In this document: positions 53,677 through 63,222 of the stretch, piece by piece
Layout of the letters: every line of letters begins with the position of its first letter
Numbering within the stretch: position 1 is the first letter of the stretch
Made by a program: the position numbers and the translations under genes
DNA from: Bog-473 sp963834405
GTDB lineage: Bacteria > Actinomycetota > Acidimicrobiia > Acidimicrobiales > RAAP-2
Assembly (NCBI GenBank): GCA_963834405.1
Contig: CAWIBX010000007.1
Coordinates: 310,001 to 374,000, forward strand
Direction: 5' to 3'
DNA length: 64,000 bases
Notes under the pieces: generated by a model
Told to the model about the DNA's origin: nothing
Seen by the model: the letters and a program-made list of their open reading frames with translations, nothing else
The model's database searches: none

Positions 53677-55346
53677 CAGCTGATCACTACAGCGCCGCTG
53701 CCGCTACTCGCGCTGCCGCCATCAGGATTCGTGATCGTAAACGAGAAGCTTCCCTTCGCTCCTGGCGAACAAGCGATTGTAAGCGTGGACTGATTTACCC
53801 AATTCACTGTCCCCGTGACCTTCGAACTGCTAAACGTCACGGTGATGCCTGTGGTGAAGATGAAACCAGAGCCATTAACTTGGAAAGAGAAGTTGTTGTT
53901 TTTTGTTCCAGTCGCAGGGCTCGGGGTCGTCGAAGTGATCTTCGGGCTCGACTGGGGGTTCACCGTAAGGACGAACTGCTGCGTGGCGGCGGGGTTTACA
54001 CCATTCGATGCAGTCAGGGTGACCATATATTTCACGATTTGGGTTGGCGTAGGGTCCGTCGGCGTTCCTGAGATAGTGGCCGACCCTGCCGATGGAGCCG
54101 CGAAGCTCACGCCGGTTGGCAGCGTGCACGGTGCGCTGCAGGTGATAGTTGGAGCGGGAGCACCTGAAGTCGAGATCGGGAACGAGAACGAGACACCGTA
54201 GGGAACGGTGTCGGTTGCACTGCTAGTGAACGCCGGAGCTGTGGCACTATCGACCGTCAAGGTGAAGACCTGGCTCGTCGATCCGCCAGTACTGCTGGCC
54301 TGGAGATCGATTGTGTAGACGCCAGGTGGAACGCTGCTGGTACCGACAAGTGTCCCGGAACCCGAGGCACCCCCAGTAAACGAGACTCCCGTTGGAAGGG
54401 TGCTGGCCACCGCCGAAATAGTCGGAAGTGGTATGCCGGTTGCAGTCACGGGAATGTTGAATGCGGTAGCGGGCTGCGCGGTGTAAGTAGGAGCACTTGT
54501 GAAGGATGGAGCCGACGACACCGTAATGCTGAAGGTCTGAGGTGTCGTACCGAGGCTGTTGGTTGCGTCGATTGTGATCGTGTAGGGAGTGGTGCTCGCA
54601 TTCGCTGCCGTGGGGTTCATGAATAGTGTGCCACTTCCACCGCCGTTGTCCACGAAGTTCACCCATGAGGGAGGCGTTGGGCTCGACGTCAGCGTTAGTG
54701 CGGGTGTCGGATAGGCGGAAGCGCTGACTGCAAATGTCGACGTCGAACTGTTTCCTACGATGGTGTCATTGGAAGCGCTCTCGAAAATGGGAGAAGCCGC
54801 TGAGCCGGGGGCAAACGTCGGATCCGAAATGGCGAAGCTGAGCGTCTGGGTTGGTACTCCGTTTCCGGAGATCTCCGCGGTCAGCAACTGTTGCTGAGGT
54901 GGAGTAGGGAACGGACTGGCATAAGCAGAGCAGCCAGACGTCGTAAAGCCCGCCCCGGCCACCCAATACTCGATGGGAAACGTTGGATCGGTGACGGTGA
55001 GCGAGTACGTGATGCCACCGAACTGCTCCGTTCTAGCCAGCGACGCATAGGTCGTCATTCCTTGACATTGCGTGTCAAACGTCGGCGAGCTGCTCGATTG
55101 CTCAGCCAGTTGATAGGTCACTGACTCGATGAACGCCTTGAGAACCGTGTCCTCGGCGGCCAAGTTGCGGTGCTCAGCTGAGGCCGAGATCGACGTGGTG
55201 AACCCGCCAAGAAGAGATACCGCTGTGAGACCGATCACAGCCAGGGCGATCAGGACTTCGATGAGCGTATCTCCCGCTTCCCCTCGCGTTCGGGAGCCAG
55301 CCCTCTTGTGTCTTGCGCAAGGACTGCATCGTGCGCGCCACATCAC
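53676..55346 (-). CDS. PilV-like minor pilin with Ig/He_PIG and IPT-like modules
   Basis: 556 residues, about three times a normal minor pilin. The prepilin region is GEAGDTLIEVLIALAVIGLT with Glu5. After a pilin-like domain (about 25-150) come three or four Ig-like/putative-Ig repeats (ITIDATNSLGTTPQTFSITV, SAPSFTSAPTYTAQPATAFN, VSFTGGASGSGTLVGTSS) and an IPT-like end (ITNPDGGSASSGSG). GTG 55346 overlaps the preceding stop as GTGA, with an ATG at 55343. Such modules point to a tip adhesin. Confidence 0.85.
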   Translation of the reverse strand: MMWRARCSPCARHKRAGSRTRGEAGDTLIEVLIALAVIGLTAVSLLGGFTTSISASAEHRNLAAEDTVLKAFIESVTYQLAEQSSSSPTFDTQCQGMTTYASLARTEQFGGITYSLTVTDPTFPIEYWVAGAGFTTSGCSAYASPFPTPPQQQLLTAEISGNGVPTQTLSFAISDPTFAPGSAASPIFESASNDTIVGNSSTSTFAVSASAYPTPALTLTSSPTPPSWVNFVDNGGGSGTLFMNPTAANASTTPYTITIDATNSLGTTPQTFSITVSSAPSFTSAPTYTAQPATAFNIPVTATGIPLPTISAVASTLPTGVSFTGGASGSGTLVGTSSVPPGVYTIDLQASSTGGSTSQVFTLTVDSATAPAFTSSATDTVPYGVSFSFPISTSGAPAPTITCSAPCTLPTGVSFAAPSAGSATISGTPTDPTPTQIVKYMVTLTASNGVNPAATQQFVLTVNPQSSPKITSTTPSPATGTKNNNFSFQVNGSGFIFTTGITVTFSSSKVTGTVNWVNQSTLTIACSPGAKGSFSFTITNPDGGSASSGSGAVVIS

Positions 55347-56968
55347 TGGATCGTTCCGGTGGACCCATTCGTGCTCAGACTATTGATCACCATGAAGGTC
55401 GCCTCGTACGAGAAGTTCCCATTCCCAGTCATCAGCGCACAAGGGACGTAGATGCCTCCAGTGAAATCTGGGCCCGACCCGCCACCAACTCCCGACTGGA
55501 ATTGCCAGTTGCCACACGATGCATCCCACCAGACGATCCCCTCGTACGGCCCTGACGGTGGGCTGTAGAACGTCCCACCGAATCCGTTGCCAACCGTCAC
55601 CGTTCCGTTGGTCAGGGGAGTAGTCGTACCAGCGGCAGTACCAGACAAGTAGAAGAGGACGCCGGCCGATGCTGCGTTTGCGCCGGCGGTAATTGTGGAG
55701 TGATTGTCCACGTTCAGCAAGCTTCCGCCGTTGGTGGAGGTCGAGAAGATGTACGTCGCCGACCCGAAGGTATTCGTACCAGAGACCTCGAGGCCCTGTT
55801 CGAACGAATAGGTGAAGTTGGACAGGTTTGTACTTCCAGCGAAGGTGTCGCCGCTCACGATCAGCGGAACCTCGAACACGATGACTCCTGGGTCAGGGCC
55901 CGTGCTCGGATCAAAGGTGTAGCCGCTTGGCATCGTTGCCGTGAATCCGGGTGTGCCCGTCGTGTACCAGCCTGATGTGCAGGTCATCGTTGTCGACGAA
56001 CAGCTTCCGGCCGGTCCCGAGGTCGCCGGCGTGATCGGCGGAGCCAGCGACTGGAACGGATTCGGGACGCCCATCTGGTACGGATATGCGGATGAGAGTT
56101 TGGGGACCATGCCACTTGGACAACTCGTTGAACTCGTTCCGACAGGACCATTACCACCGTCGACCGTGATGCCATGGCCATTGAGGTTCAAGGCCGACGT
56201 CGGGCAACCCCCGATCAAGTCCAGAGGGAGGATCGGAGGCGTCCCGCTGGGCGACGCACCGTCATTCACCGTCGTCCGCGGCACAGCACTCACGCTGTAG
56301 GACTGCACATCTATCGGCGATGCCGACGCGTGACTTGTCGCAGGTTCGTTGACGACCAAGTTGATGTTCGTGGCAGACGACGCCGAAACCCAGCCAGATC
56401 CCGTCTGACCGTTGCCCGTACCCGTGCATGACGTACAGGAGATCGTCAATGTCGTCGATGTCAGCGCATTGTGCGACACGACGGTCGAATTGATGGGAGA
56501 TGTGAAACTGCTGCCAGCACACGCCTCGCGTACAAGAGAATAAGTATTTGTCCCCGGATTGGGAGTCTCGTCATAGGACACCAGGGCCGCCGGCCCGCCG
56601 GCCACTATGGCGCTAGACGGACCGTTGTAATCACTAAAACTGATGATCGGAACGTACGAACCACTCAAAGGTGCACATTTGATCAACGCAGCCTGGGTCA
56701 TCCAGGACGCGCTCTGGACGTCCTGAACGAAGGTAGCGGAGGTGACTTCCGCGTCACCCGATGAGGTAAGGCTGTTCGTCGTGGAGCTCTCATTGTTGAA
56801 GACCGAAATGAGAGCTACGGAAATCGCTCCGACGACGAGCGGCAGGATGGCAATGACGACCAGAAGCTCAACGAGTGTGAATCCGTGGTCATCAGCGACC
56901 CACCACATCGCCGCGGCTCGGCGCCTTGACGGTAGCCTCGTGCGACAGTTCGATGGGTCATCCCTCAT
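55343..56968 (-). CDS. PilW-like minor pilin with large C-terminal domain
   Basis: 541 residues. Prepilin region DDHGFTLVELLVVIAILPLV with Gly at -1, Phe +1, Glu5. A globular segment with several Cys follows, and the last 220 residues form a distinct beta-rich domain with ordered short strands (IVSGDTFAGSTNLSNFTY, LEVSGTNTFGSATYIF, HSTITAGANAASAGVLFYLS), possibly a beta-helix. An in-frame ATG at 56908 would give a shorter leader. Coupled to the PilV-like gene. Confidence 0.85.
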   Translation of the reverse strand: MRDDPSNCRTRLPSRRRAAAMWWVADDHGFTLVELLVVIAILPLVVGAISVALISVFNNESSTTNSLTSSGDAEVTSATFVQDVQSASWMTQAALIKCAPLSGSYVPIISFSDYNGPSSAIVAGGPAALVSYDETPNPGTNTYSLVREACAGSSFTSPINSTVVSHNALTSTTLTISCTSCTGTGNGQTGSGWVSASSATNINLVVNEPATSHASASPIDVQSYSVSAVPRTTVNDGASPSGTPPILPLDLIGGCPTSALNLNGHGITVDGGNGPVGTSSTSCPSGMVPKLSSAYPYQMGVPNPFQSLAPPITPATSGPAGSCSSTTMTCTSGWYTTGTPGFTATMPSGYTFDPSTGPDPGVIVFEVPLIVSGDTFAGSTNLSNFTYSFEQGLEVSGTNTFGSATYIFSTSTNGGSLLNVDNHSTITAGANAASAGVLFYLSGTAAGTTTPLTNGTVTVGNGFGGTFYSPPSGPYEGIVWWDASCGNWQFQSGVGGGSGPDFTGGIYVPCALMTGNGNFSYEATFMVINSLSTNGSTGTIQ

Positions 56969-56987
56969 TGTGGCGCGCTGTGATGGC

Positions 56988-58196
56988 TCAATGGATGTTC
57001 ACCTGCCGGTAGATGCCGTACATGGCAGAGACCAGCGCGACGGCAACGAATCCCACGATGAGGCCCATGAAAATGATGACCGCCGGCTCGAACAGGCTGG
57101 TGAACCGCTTCACCCGAATATCGACTTCTCGGTTGTAGTACGACGCGGCCAGTTCCAATTGATCATCCAGGGTCCCCGTCTCCTCGCCCACGCGGAACAT
57201 CTGTCTGGCGGCGCCCGGAAACAGGCCAGTCCGTGCAACGGGCTCTGATAGTCCCTGGCCTTCCATCATCTCTTCGCGCACCCCATCGAGGCCGCGCTTG
57301 TAAACAGCGTTGTTCGAAGCTCTCGAAGTGACGGCCATTGCCTCCGGAAGGGCGACGCCGGCGTGGATCATCGAGGACAAGATCCGACAGATCCGTTCCA
57401 TGATCACCGCTTGCATCAAGTCACCCATGACCGGCAGCCGCAAGATCACTGAGTCAAGCCATGCTCGGCCGCCCTCATTCCGCCGAAGGGCGATCAATCC
57501 GACGATGATGGCGAGGATTACGGCCAATATGACGTACCACCAAGTGGAGATGAAATTGGCGACGCTCAACAGCATTCGCGTCGGGAGCGGCAACTTTGCG
57601 TTAAACGAATCGAAGAAAGTTTTGAAGCGTGGCAGGACAAACGTTGCCAGAATGACGACGGTTACAATTGCCATCACGAAGACCACGGCAGGGTAGATGA
57701 GTGCCCCCGTGATCTTTCCCCGTGCATCGAGGTCGCGCTCTATGTAGTCGGCCAATTGGTCGAGCACGACGTCGAGCGTGCCGGTCAACTCGGCGGATCC
57801 GAGAATACCGAGGTAGTAGTCGGGAAACGCCTCGGGATGCGCCTCGGCCGCAGCAGCGAATGTGTCGCCGGCCTGGAGCCGGTCGATCATGTCGGCGATG
57901 GCGGACTTCAGAAGCTTGTCGGAGGTCTCTTCGCCGATGACCTCGAGGGCCTCCATAATCGGAATGCCCGCTTTGACGAAGACACCCAGTTGCCGAGAGA
58001 AGTGCATGATGTCCTTGCGGGGCACCCGCTTCTTCGTGAGCTCGAACTGGAGAATGCTCTTCTTCTGGGCTACCTCGACCGCGTCGTACCCTCGCTCGAG
58101 CAGGGCCAGGTGGGCCGCTCCACGCGTAGCAGCCTCCTCGGTTCCCGAGACGCTTTTGCCTCCATCATCGATTGCCTTGTAACGGAACTTTTCCAT
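56988..58196 (-). CDS. pilC: Type IV pilus inner membrane platform protein PilC
   Basis: 402 residues with two GspF domains (about 65-190 and 265-390) and helices near 170-190, 217-237 and 370-395. The N-terminus MEKFRYKAIDDGGKSVSGTE and motifs FSRQLGVFVKAGIPIMEALE and MFRVGEETGTLDDQLEL are typical. It anchors the assembly ATPase PilB, whose gene is 46 bp away. No damage seen. Confidence 0.95.
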   Translation of the reverse strand: MEKFRYKAIDDGGKSVSGTEEAATRGAAHLALLERGYDAVEVAQKKSILQFELTKKRVPRKDIMHFSRQLGVFVKAGIPIMEALEVIGEETSDKLLKSAIADMIDRLQAGDTFAAAAEAHPEAFPDYYLGILGSAELTGTLDVVLDQLADYIERDLDARGKITGALIYPAVVFVMAIVTVVILATFVLPRFKTFFDSFNAKLPLPTRMLLSVANFISTWWYVILAVILAIIVGLIALRRNEGGRAWLDSVILRLPVMGDLMQAVIMERICRILSSMIHAGVALPEAMAVTSRASNNAVYKRGLDGVREEMMEGQGLSEPVARTGLFPGAARQMFRVGEETGTLDDQLELAASYYNREVDIRVKRFTSLFEPAVIIFMGLIVGFVAVALVSAMYGIYRQVNIH

Positions 58197-58242
58197 CGGT
58201 TACCGCCTTACGGAGAGGGTCGCCAACAGCCCCCAGGTCGCC

Positions 58243-60114
58243 CTAGAGAGCATAGATGCTCCGTATGACCTCGGAAATAGTTGTGATGTCCTGCGCGACG
58301 AGACTGATTGCCTCTTCTCGCAAGGTACGCATGCCTTGCTTTTGGGCCAGACGCCGCAATTCGTCCTGGGTCGCCCATCCGACGATCAGCCTCTTGATCT
58401 CGGGCGTCATCTGCAACAACTCGTATACGCCGATCCGGTCCTGGTAGCCAGTATTGCCGCAGAAATTGCAGCCTGTCCCGTGCCAAAAGTCACTTTTCGG
58501 AAGACCTCCGCATTCCTCGTAGAACGCCATTTCTTCGCTGGTGGGCGCGTATGGGGTCCGGCAGGACGGGCAGATCCGGCGGACGAGCCTTTGACCCACG
58601 ATTGCCAGCACCGAGGAGGCGATGAGGAACGATTCGATCCCCATGTCGAGGAATCGGTGGAGTGCTGACACCGAGTCCGTTGCATGGAGGGAGGACAGCA
58701 CAAAATGCCCCGTCAGGGCGGACTGGACCGCTATGCGGGCCGTTTCCACATCGCGAATCTCACCCACGAGTATGACGTCCGGGTCCTGACGAAGGATGGA
58801 CTTCAACCCGGTGGCGAACGTGAGACCGGCCTGTTCATTCGTCTGAATTTGGTTGATGGACGGGAAGATGAACTCGACAGGATCTTCGATGGTCATGACG
58901 TTGCGCGACGGATCGCTGACTTCGGTGAGTGTGGCGTAGAGAGTCGTCGTCTTGCCGCTCCCGGTCGGCCCTGCGCAGAGCACCATCCCAAACGGCGCTC
59001 GCGTCAGCCTCGAGTAGATCTCGTGCGTGTCGGCCGGCATTCCCAGATCCCCAAGTCGCAAAACCGATCGGTTCCTGTCGAGGATTCTGAGAACACACTT
59101 CTCGCCCCAAATCGTGGCGGCCGTTGCCACTCGCACATCGGTACTGACCCCGTCGATTTCCGTCGTCAGCTGGCCGTCCTGTGGGCGCCTCCTCTCGACG
59201 ATGTTCATACCAGCCATGATCTTGATTCGGCTGACGAGCCCCAGCCCTATCGTGCCGGGAAGCATCAACACTTCTTTCAAGGCACCGTCGACCCTGAAGC
59301 GAACGCGAACTACGTCTTGTGAGGGCTCAATATGGACGTCCGAGGCACGGTCACGCTTGGCCTGCGTAAGGATCCGACTGACCACCTGAACCACAGGCGC
59401 GTCGTCATCGACTACTTCGGCAGTGGCACCTGCCTCGCGCTTTCGTGCGGTTTCAACCGCTTCAAAGGCCACGACCAATCGGTCAACACCGCCGATGGCC
59501 CGATAGCTGCTGTCGATTGCCCAGCGAATGTCGGAAGCCGGGGAGAGCACGAAATCGACAGGATGCTCACTGGCCTGCGCCAGCAGCGTGCGCAGCTCGT
59601 CAGTCGGTCGATCTGCGACGGCAACGCGCAGAATTCCGTCTTCCAAATGCAGGGGGACAGCTCGGAAACGGCGTGTGACTTCTTCAGGCACCAACGCGAT
59701 CGCTTCGGGCGCCGGATTCTCGCGTCGGAGGTCAACCACGGCAAGACCGAAGACTTGACCTAGCACCGCGACAAGATCCCGCTCGCCGAGAATGCCCATT
59801 TCAACCAGGATGTCGCCAAGACTCCCGCCCGATTCTTCCTGCTGAACGACTTGTGCCTGCGTAACCTGAGACTCGTTCGCTAGGCCACGCTCCAGCAAGA
59901 GAGCGGCGATGTGATCCTCAATGGCCTGGTCGTGCGGAGGCGCATCGAGCTGGAAATCCGCAACCGCGACTGGTGCGGCATGCCGGGCACGTCGCGGTCG
60001 CACGCGAGCCGCTCCGTTCTTGTCCGAATTGGAGCCGTTCTCGTGCGCGGTCATGACCTCGACTGCGGCCTCATTCACATCGTCGGTGGTCTTGTCCCTT
60101 CGGCCAAGCTTCAC
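58243..60114 (-). CDS. pilB: Type IV pilus assembly ATPase PilB
   Basis: About 623 residues. An N-terminal GspE/MshEN-like domain (LANESQVTQAQVVQQEESGG) is followed by the ATPase core: Walker A GPTGSGKTTTLY near 382, Asp box TIEDPVEF, Walker B DVILVGEIRDVETA, His box GHFVLSSLHATDS, and the zinc tetracysteine CPSC (about 513) with CNFCG (about 548), which separates PilB from PilT. The start GTG 60114 is uncertain; ATG 60054 is in frame. It drives pilus extension. Confidence 0.94.
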   Translation of the reverse strand: MKLGRRDKTTDDVNEAAVEVMTAHENGSNSDKNGAARVRPRRARHAAPVAVADFQLDAPPHDQAIEDHIAALLLERGLANESQVTQAQVVQQEESGGSLGDILVEMGILGERDLVAVLGQVFGLAVVDLRRENPAPEAIALVPEEVTRRFRAVPLHLEDGILRVAVADRPTDELRTLLAQASEHPVDFVLSPASDIRWAIDSSYRAIGGVDRLVVAFEAVETARKREAGATAEVVDDDAPVVQVVSRILTQAKRDRASDVHIEPSQDVVRVRFRVDGALKEVLMLPGTIGLGLVSRIKIMAGMNIVERRRPQDGQLTTEIDGVSTDVRVATAATIWGEKCVLRILDRNRSVLRLGDLGMPADTHEIYSRLTRAPFGMVLCAGPTGSGKTTTLYATLTEVSDPSRNVMTIEDPVEFIFPSINQIQTNEQAGLTFATGLKSILRQDPDVILVGEIRDVETARIAVQSALTGHFVLSSLHATDSVSALHRFLDMGIESFLIASSVLAIVGQRLVRRICPSCRTPYAPTSEEMAFYEECGGLPKSDFWHGTGCNFCGNTGYQDRIGVYELLQMTPEIKRLIVGWATQDELRRLAQKQGMRTLREEAISLVAQDITTISEVIRSIYAL

Positions 60115-60201
60115 GTGCGCCCCACGTCCATCAGATGGAAGACCCCGCCATACCTCAATCCTAGGTTCCCCCCGTTGCCGGCAGCTGCGCACGCACCCTG
60201 G

Positions 60202-60429
60202 TCACCAGGACCCGCCCGAATCGTTCGCCTCCACGAGGAGATCACCTTGTCTCGCCACCTTTCGAAATGCGCGCAGTTCGGCCTCGGTGAAGGCCTCGCC
60301 CGGCCTCCGCGTTACCCATCTCCAACGTTCAGCCGATTGCTCACCGCTGACGAAAGCGTAAGGGCCCCTGACCAGGAGACGTAGGGCCAAGAGACCATTT
60401 CCGTCCGCGTCAAGCTCAGGGGCGGTCAT
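60202..60429 (-). CDS. Small hypothetical protein upstream of pilB
   Basis: 75 residues, no signal or membrane helix. The sequence is protein-like throughout (LLVRGPYAFVSGEQSAERW, FTEAELRAFRKVARQGDLLV) with mostly G/C third positions. The family is not recognised. ATG 60429 lies just behind AGAGAGGG. It is on the pil strand and could be the first gene of the operon, 87 bp before pilB. Chance coding remains possible. Confidence 0.45.
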   Translation of the reverse strand: MTAPELDADGNGLLALRLLVRGPYAFVSGEQSAERWRWVTRRPGEAFTEAELRAFRKVARQGDLLVEANDSGGSW

Positions 60430-60631
60430 CCCTCTCTTGAGGATCGGCGTCGCGATCGGCAGCCTTGAGCGGGATTCGGTCTACCACGTGCTCGGAATCT
60501 GAAGCGTTCGACCAGGTGTTTCGTCCGTGAAGTCGCGAGCCTCATCCTGTTCTCGTCGTCGAATGTCCGGCTGGACAGCCACGACGGGCCCGGTCCGCCC
60601 CACGGCGACGGTAGGTTCACAAGCCGTGGCA

Positions 60632-62545
60632 ATGCGGGGACACGGAACGGGGGGACGGGGAGGCGGCTGGGGCGGCATGCGCTCCATGCGCCAGGACCGG
60701 GCCGTCCTCGAGCACCGGGTCAAGAAGGGCACGGCCCGGCGCATGCTCACCTTTGCGGTCCCCTACCGCAAGATCCTGGCCATCTTCGTCCCGGTCGTGA
60801 TCCTCGATGCGGTGATCGTCGCTGTCAACCCCCTGATCCTGCGCGCGCTCATCGACAACGGCATCGACAAGAAGGATGCTGACCTGGTCATTTGGCTCGC
60901 TCTGCTGGTGGCGGGCCTGGCCATCGTCGACGGTGTCATGGCCCTCACCGAGCGGCGCATCTCGGCCTACATCGGCGAATACCTGATCTACGACATGCGG
61001 GCCAAGGTGTTCCGCCACATCCAGCGGATGCCGCTGGCCTTCTTCAGCCGCACCCAGACCGGGGCCCTGGTCAGCCGCTTGAACAACGACGTGATCGGGG
61101 CCCAGCAGGCCTTCACCGACCTGCTCTCCAACGTGATCGGCAACCTGGTCACCGTCGTGATCGTCATCGCCGCGATGTTCTTCCTGAGCTGGCAGATCAC
61201 CCTGGCCGCCCTGCTCCTAGTGCCCCTCTTCCTGCTCCCGGCCCGTTTCGTGGGCCAGCGCATCGGGGCGCTCACCCAGGAGGGCTACAACCTCAACTCC
61301 GAAATGAACATGGTCATGCAGGAGCGCTTCCAGGTCGGCGGGGCCATGCTGGTCAAGCTGATGGGCCGTCCCGAGGCCGAGGCCGAGTCCTTCGAGGCAA
61401 AGGCGGGCCGGGTCCGCGACATCGGCATCGCGCAGGCCACCTACGCGCGGGTCTTCTTCGTGGCGCTGTCCCTGACGGCCTCGCTCGCCACGGCCATCGT
61501 CTACGGCGTCGGCGGGGTGGCCGCCGTGGACGGGGTCCTCACCGTCGGGACGATCGTCGCCCTGACCAGCTACCTGACCCGTCTCTACCAGCCCCTCACC
61601 CAGCTCTCGAACCTGAACCTCGATGTGATGACCGCCCTCGTCTCCTTCGAGCGCCTCTTCGAGGTGCTCGACATCGTCCCGATGATCGAGGAGGCCCCCG
61701 ACGCGGTCCCCATCCCCCGCGGCCACGCCTCCATCTGCTTCGACCAGGTGCGTTTCACCTACCCGAGCGCCCGCGAGGTCTCCCTGGCCTCGCTCGAGTC
61801 GGTGGCCGTCCTCGAGTCCGGCTCCCGCTCCGAGGTCCTCCACGACGTGTCCTTCTCCGTGGAACCGGGCCAGATGGTCGCCCTCGTCGGCCCCTCCGGC
61901 GCCGGCAAGACCACGATCTCGAACCTGGTCCCCCGCCTCTATGACGTCACCGCCGGGTCCGTGCGCGTCAGCGGCATCGACGTCCGCCAGGCCACCATGG
62001 AATCCCTGCGCGATTCGGTCGGCGTGGTCACCCAGGACCCCCACCTGTTCCACGACACCCTGCGCGCCAACCTGCTCTACGCCCGCCCCGAGGCCACCGA
62101 GGCCGAGGTCTACGAGGCACTGAAACAGGCCCAGATCGCCCATATCGTGGCCGACCTGCCCGACGGCCTCGACACCGTGATCGGCGAGCGGGGCTACCGG
62201 CTCTCGGGCGGCGAGAAGCAGCGCGTCGCCCTGGCCCGCCTCCTCCTCAAGGCGCCCGACATCGTCGTTTTGGATGAGGCCACCGCCCATCTCGACTCCG
62301 AGTCGGAGGCGGCGGTCCAACGCGCCCTCCGCCAGACCCTGACCGGCCGCACGTCGCTCGTCATCGCCCACCGCCTCTCCACCGTGCGCGAGGCCGACCA
62401 GCTCCTCGTCATCGACGACGGGCGCATCGTCGAACGCGGCACCCACGCGAGCCTCCTTGCCGAGAACGGTCTCTACGCCGAGCTGTACCGCACGCAGTTC
62501 GCCGATCAGGAAGCTGACCAGGAACAAGAGCCGGCGACCACCTGA
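60632..62545 (+). CDS. ABC-type exporter, fused membrane and ATPase domains
   Basis: 637 residues. Six helices of a type I exporter (about 50-345; VDGVMALTERRISAYIGEYL, MPLAFFSRTQTGALVSRLNN) then an ATPase domain: Walker A GPSGAGKTT near 420, Q-loop VTQDPHLFHDTL, signature LSGGEKQRVAL near 524, Walker B IVVLDEATAHLD, H-loop VIAHRLSTV. Works as a homo- or heterodimer; substrate (lipid, peptide or drug) not deducible. A Gly-rich N-terminal tail precedes it. ATG 60632 is chosen; ATG 60677 is possible. Divergent from the pil operon. Confidence 0.92.
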   Translation: MRGHGTGGRGGGWGGMRSMRQDRAVLEHRVKKGTARRMLTFAVPYRKILAIFVPVVILDAVIVAVNPLILRALIDNGIDKKDADLVIWLALLVAGLAIVDGVMALTERRISAYIGEYLIYDMRAKVFRHIQRMPLAFFSRTQTGALVSRLNNDVIGAQQAFTDLLSNVIGNLVTVVIVIAAMFFLSWQITLAALLLVPLFLLPARFVGQRIGALTQEGYNLNSEMNMVMQERFQVGGAMLVKLMGRPEAEAESFEAKAGRVRDIGIAQATYARVFFVALSLTASLATAIVYGVGGVAAVDGVLTVGTIVALTSYLTRLYQPLTQLSNLNLDVMTALVSFERLFEVLDIVPMIEEAPDAVPIPRGHASICFDQVRFTYPSAREVSLASLESVAVLESGSRSEVLHDVSFSVEPGQMVALVGPSGAGKTTISNLVPRLYDVTAGSVRVSGIDVRQATMESLRDSVGVVTQDPHLFHDTLRANLLYARPEATEAEVYEALKQAQIAHIVADLPDGLDTVIGERGYRLSGGEKQRVALARLLLKAPDIVVLDEATAHLDSESEAAVQRALRQTLTGRTSLVIAHRLSTVREADQLLVIDDGRIVERGTHASLLAENGLYAELYRTQFADQEADQEQEPATT

Positions 62546-62567
62546 TCGCCGCCCGAAAGCGGCCGGA

Positions 62568-62845
62568 TTATTCCGTTGGCCGAAGGACCTGCTCGAGATG
62601 TCTATCGACGGGCGTGAACTCCGGCATGACGAAGTCCCTCCTCAGACAGTTGGCGCCGTCGACCACGAGTGTGTGGCCGGTCACGAAGGCCGCACAGGGC
62701 GAACAAAAAGAGGAAACCGCCCAGCCGAGTTCGTGGAGCCTCCCGAGCCGCTGCCCTCGTAGTAGTTACGGACCTTGTCCCCCGACGACCTGCCAGCCAC
62801 CTGGTCCTCCGGCATCCCCAGATCGACTCCGGCGCAGAAGGCGCG
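62568..62845 (-). pseudogene. Decayed short-chain dehydrogenase, C-terminal remnant
   Basis: The last 90 or so residues of an SDR are readable in two frames: FCAGVDLGMPEDQVAGRSSG then DKVRNYYEGSGS, and after a shift RLGRLHELGWAVSSFCS, AAFVTGHTLVVDGANCLRRD and a stop. VTGHTLVVDG is the SDR tail motif. A frame change near 62,750 and a stop upstream (62846) leave no NAD-binding or catalytic part. It is an old fragment. Confidence 0.65.
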
Positions 62846-63222
62846 TCATTCGGCTCTGACCACCAAGGACACTGATGCGGTCGTCGAAGCGTGCCCGGTC
62901 GGCAAGGACGCCCAACTGGCGGGCGGCCTCTCATGAGCACATGTTCAGCTTTAGGGGTAGTCGTGGGTCAGAGTCCCGACGCCGGAGCCATTGGCGAGGG
63001 CCTCCAGGCGAAGCTGCCAGTCGCGCTCGGGCAACACCGGCTCGGTCCGGATGGGCGTCGACAAGCTCCCTCCGCTCTGCAAATGCGGCGGATCTGCGTC
63101 CCCGCTCGACAAAAAGTAGAATCCGTTCTAGTTCCCAGCTGGGTGCGGGCAACCGAACGACCTCGGTCGGGAACCGTCAACGCACACACAATTAAGCGGG
63201 CAAGGACTCAGGAGGTCCCGAA
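62846..63222. other. Intergenic region with ribosome site of the last gene
   Basis: No gene is seen. AGGAGG at 63210-63215 with a 7-nt spacer serves the GTG at 63223. Confidence 0.5.
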
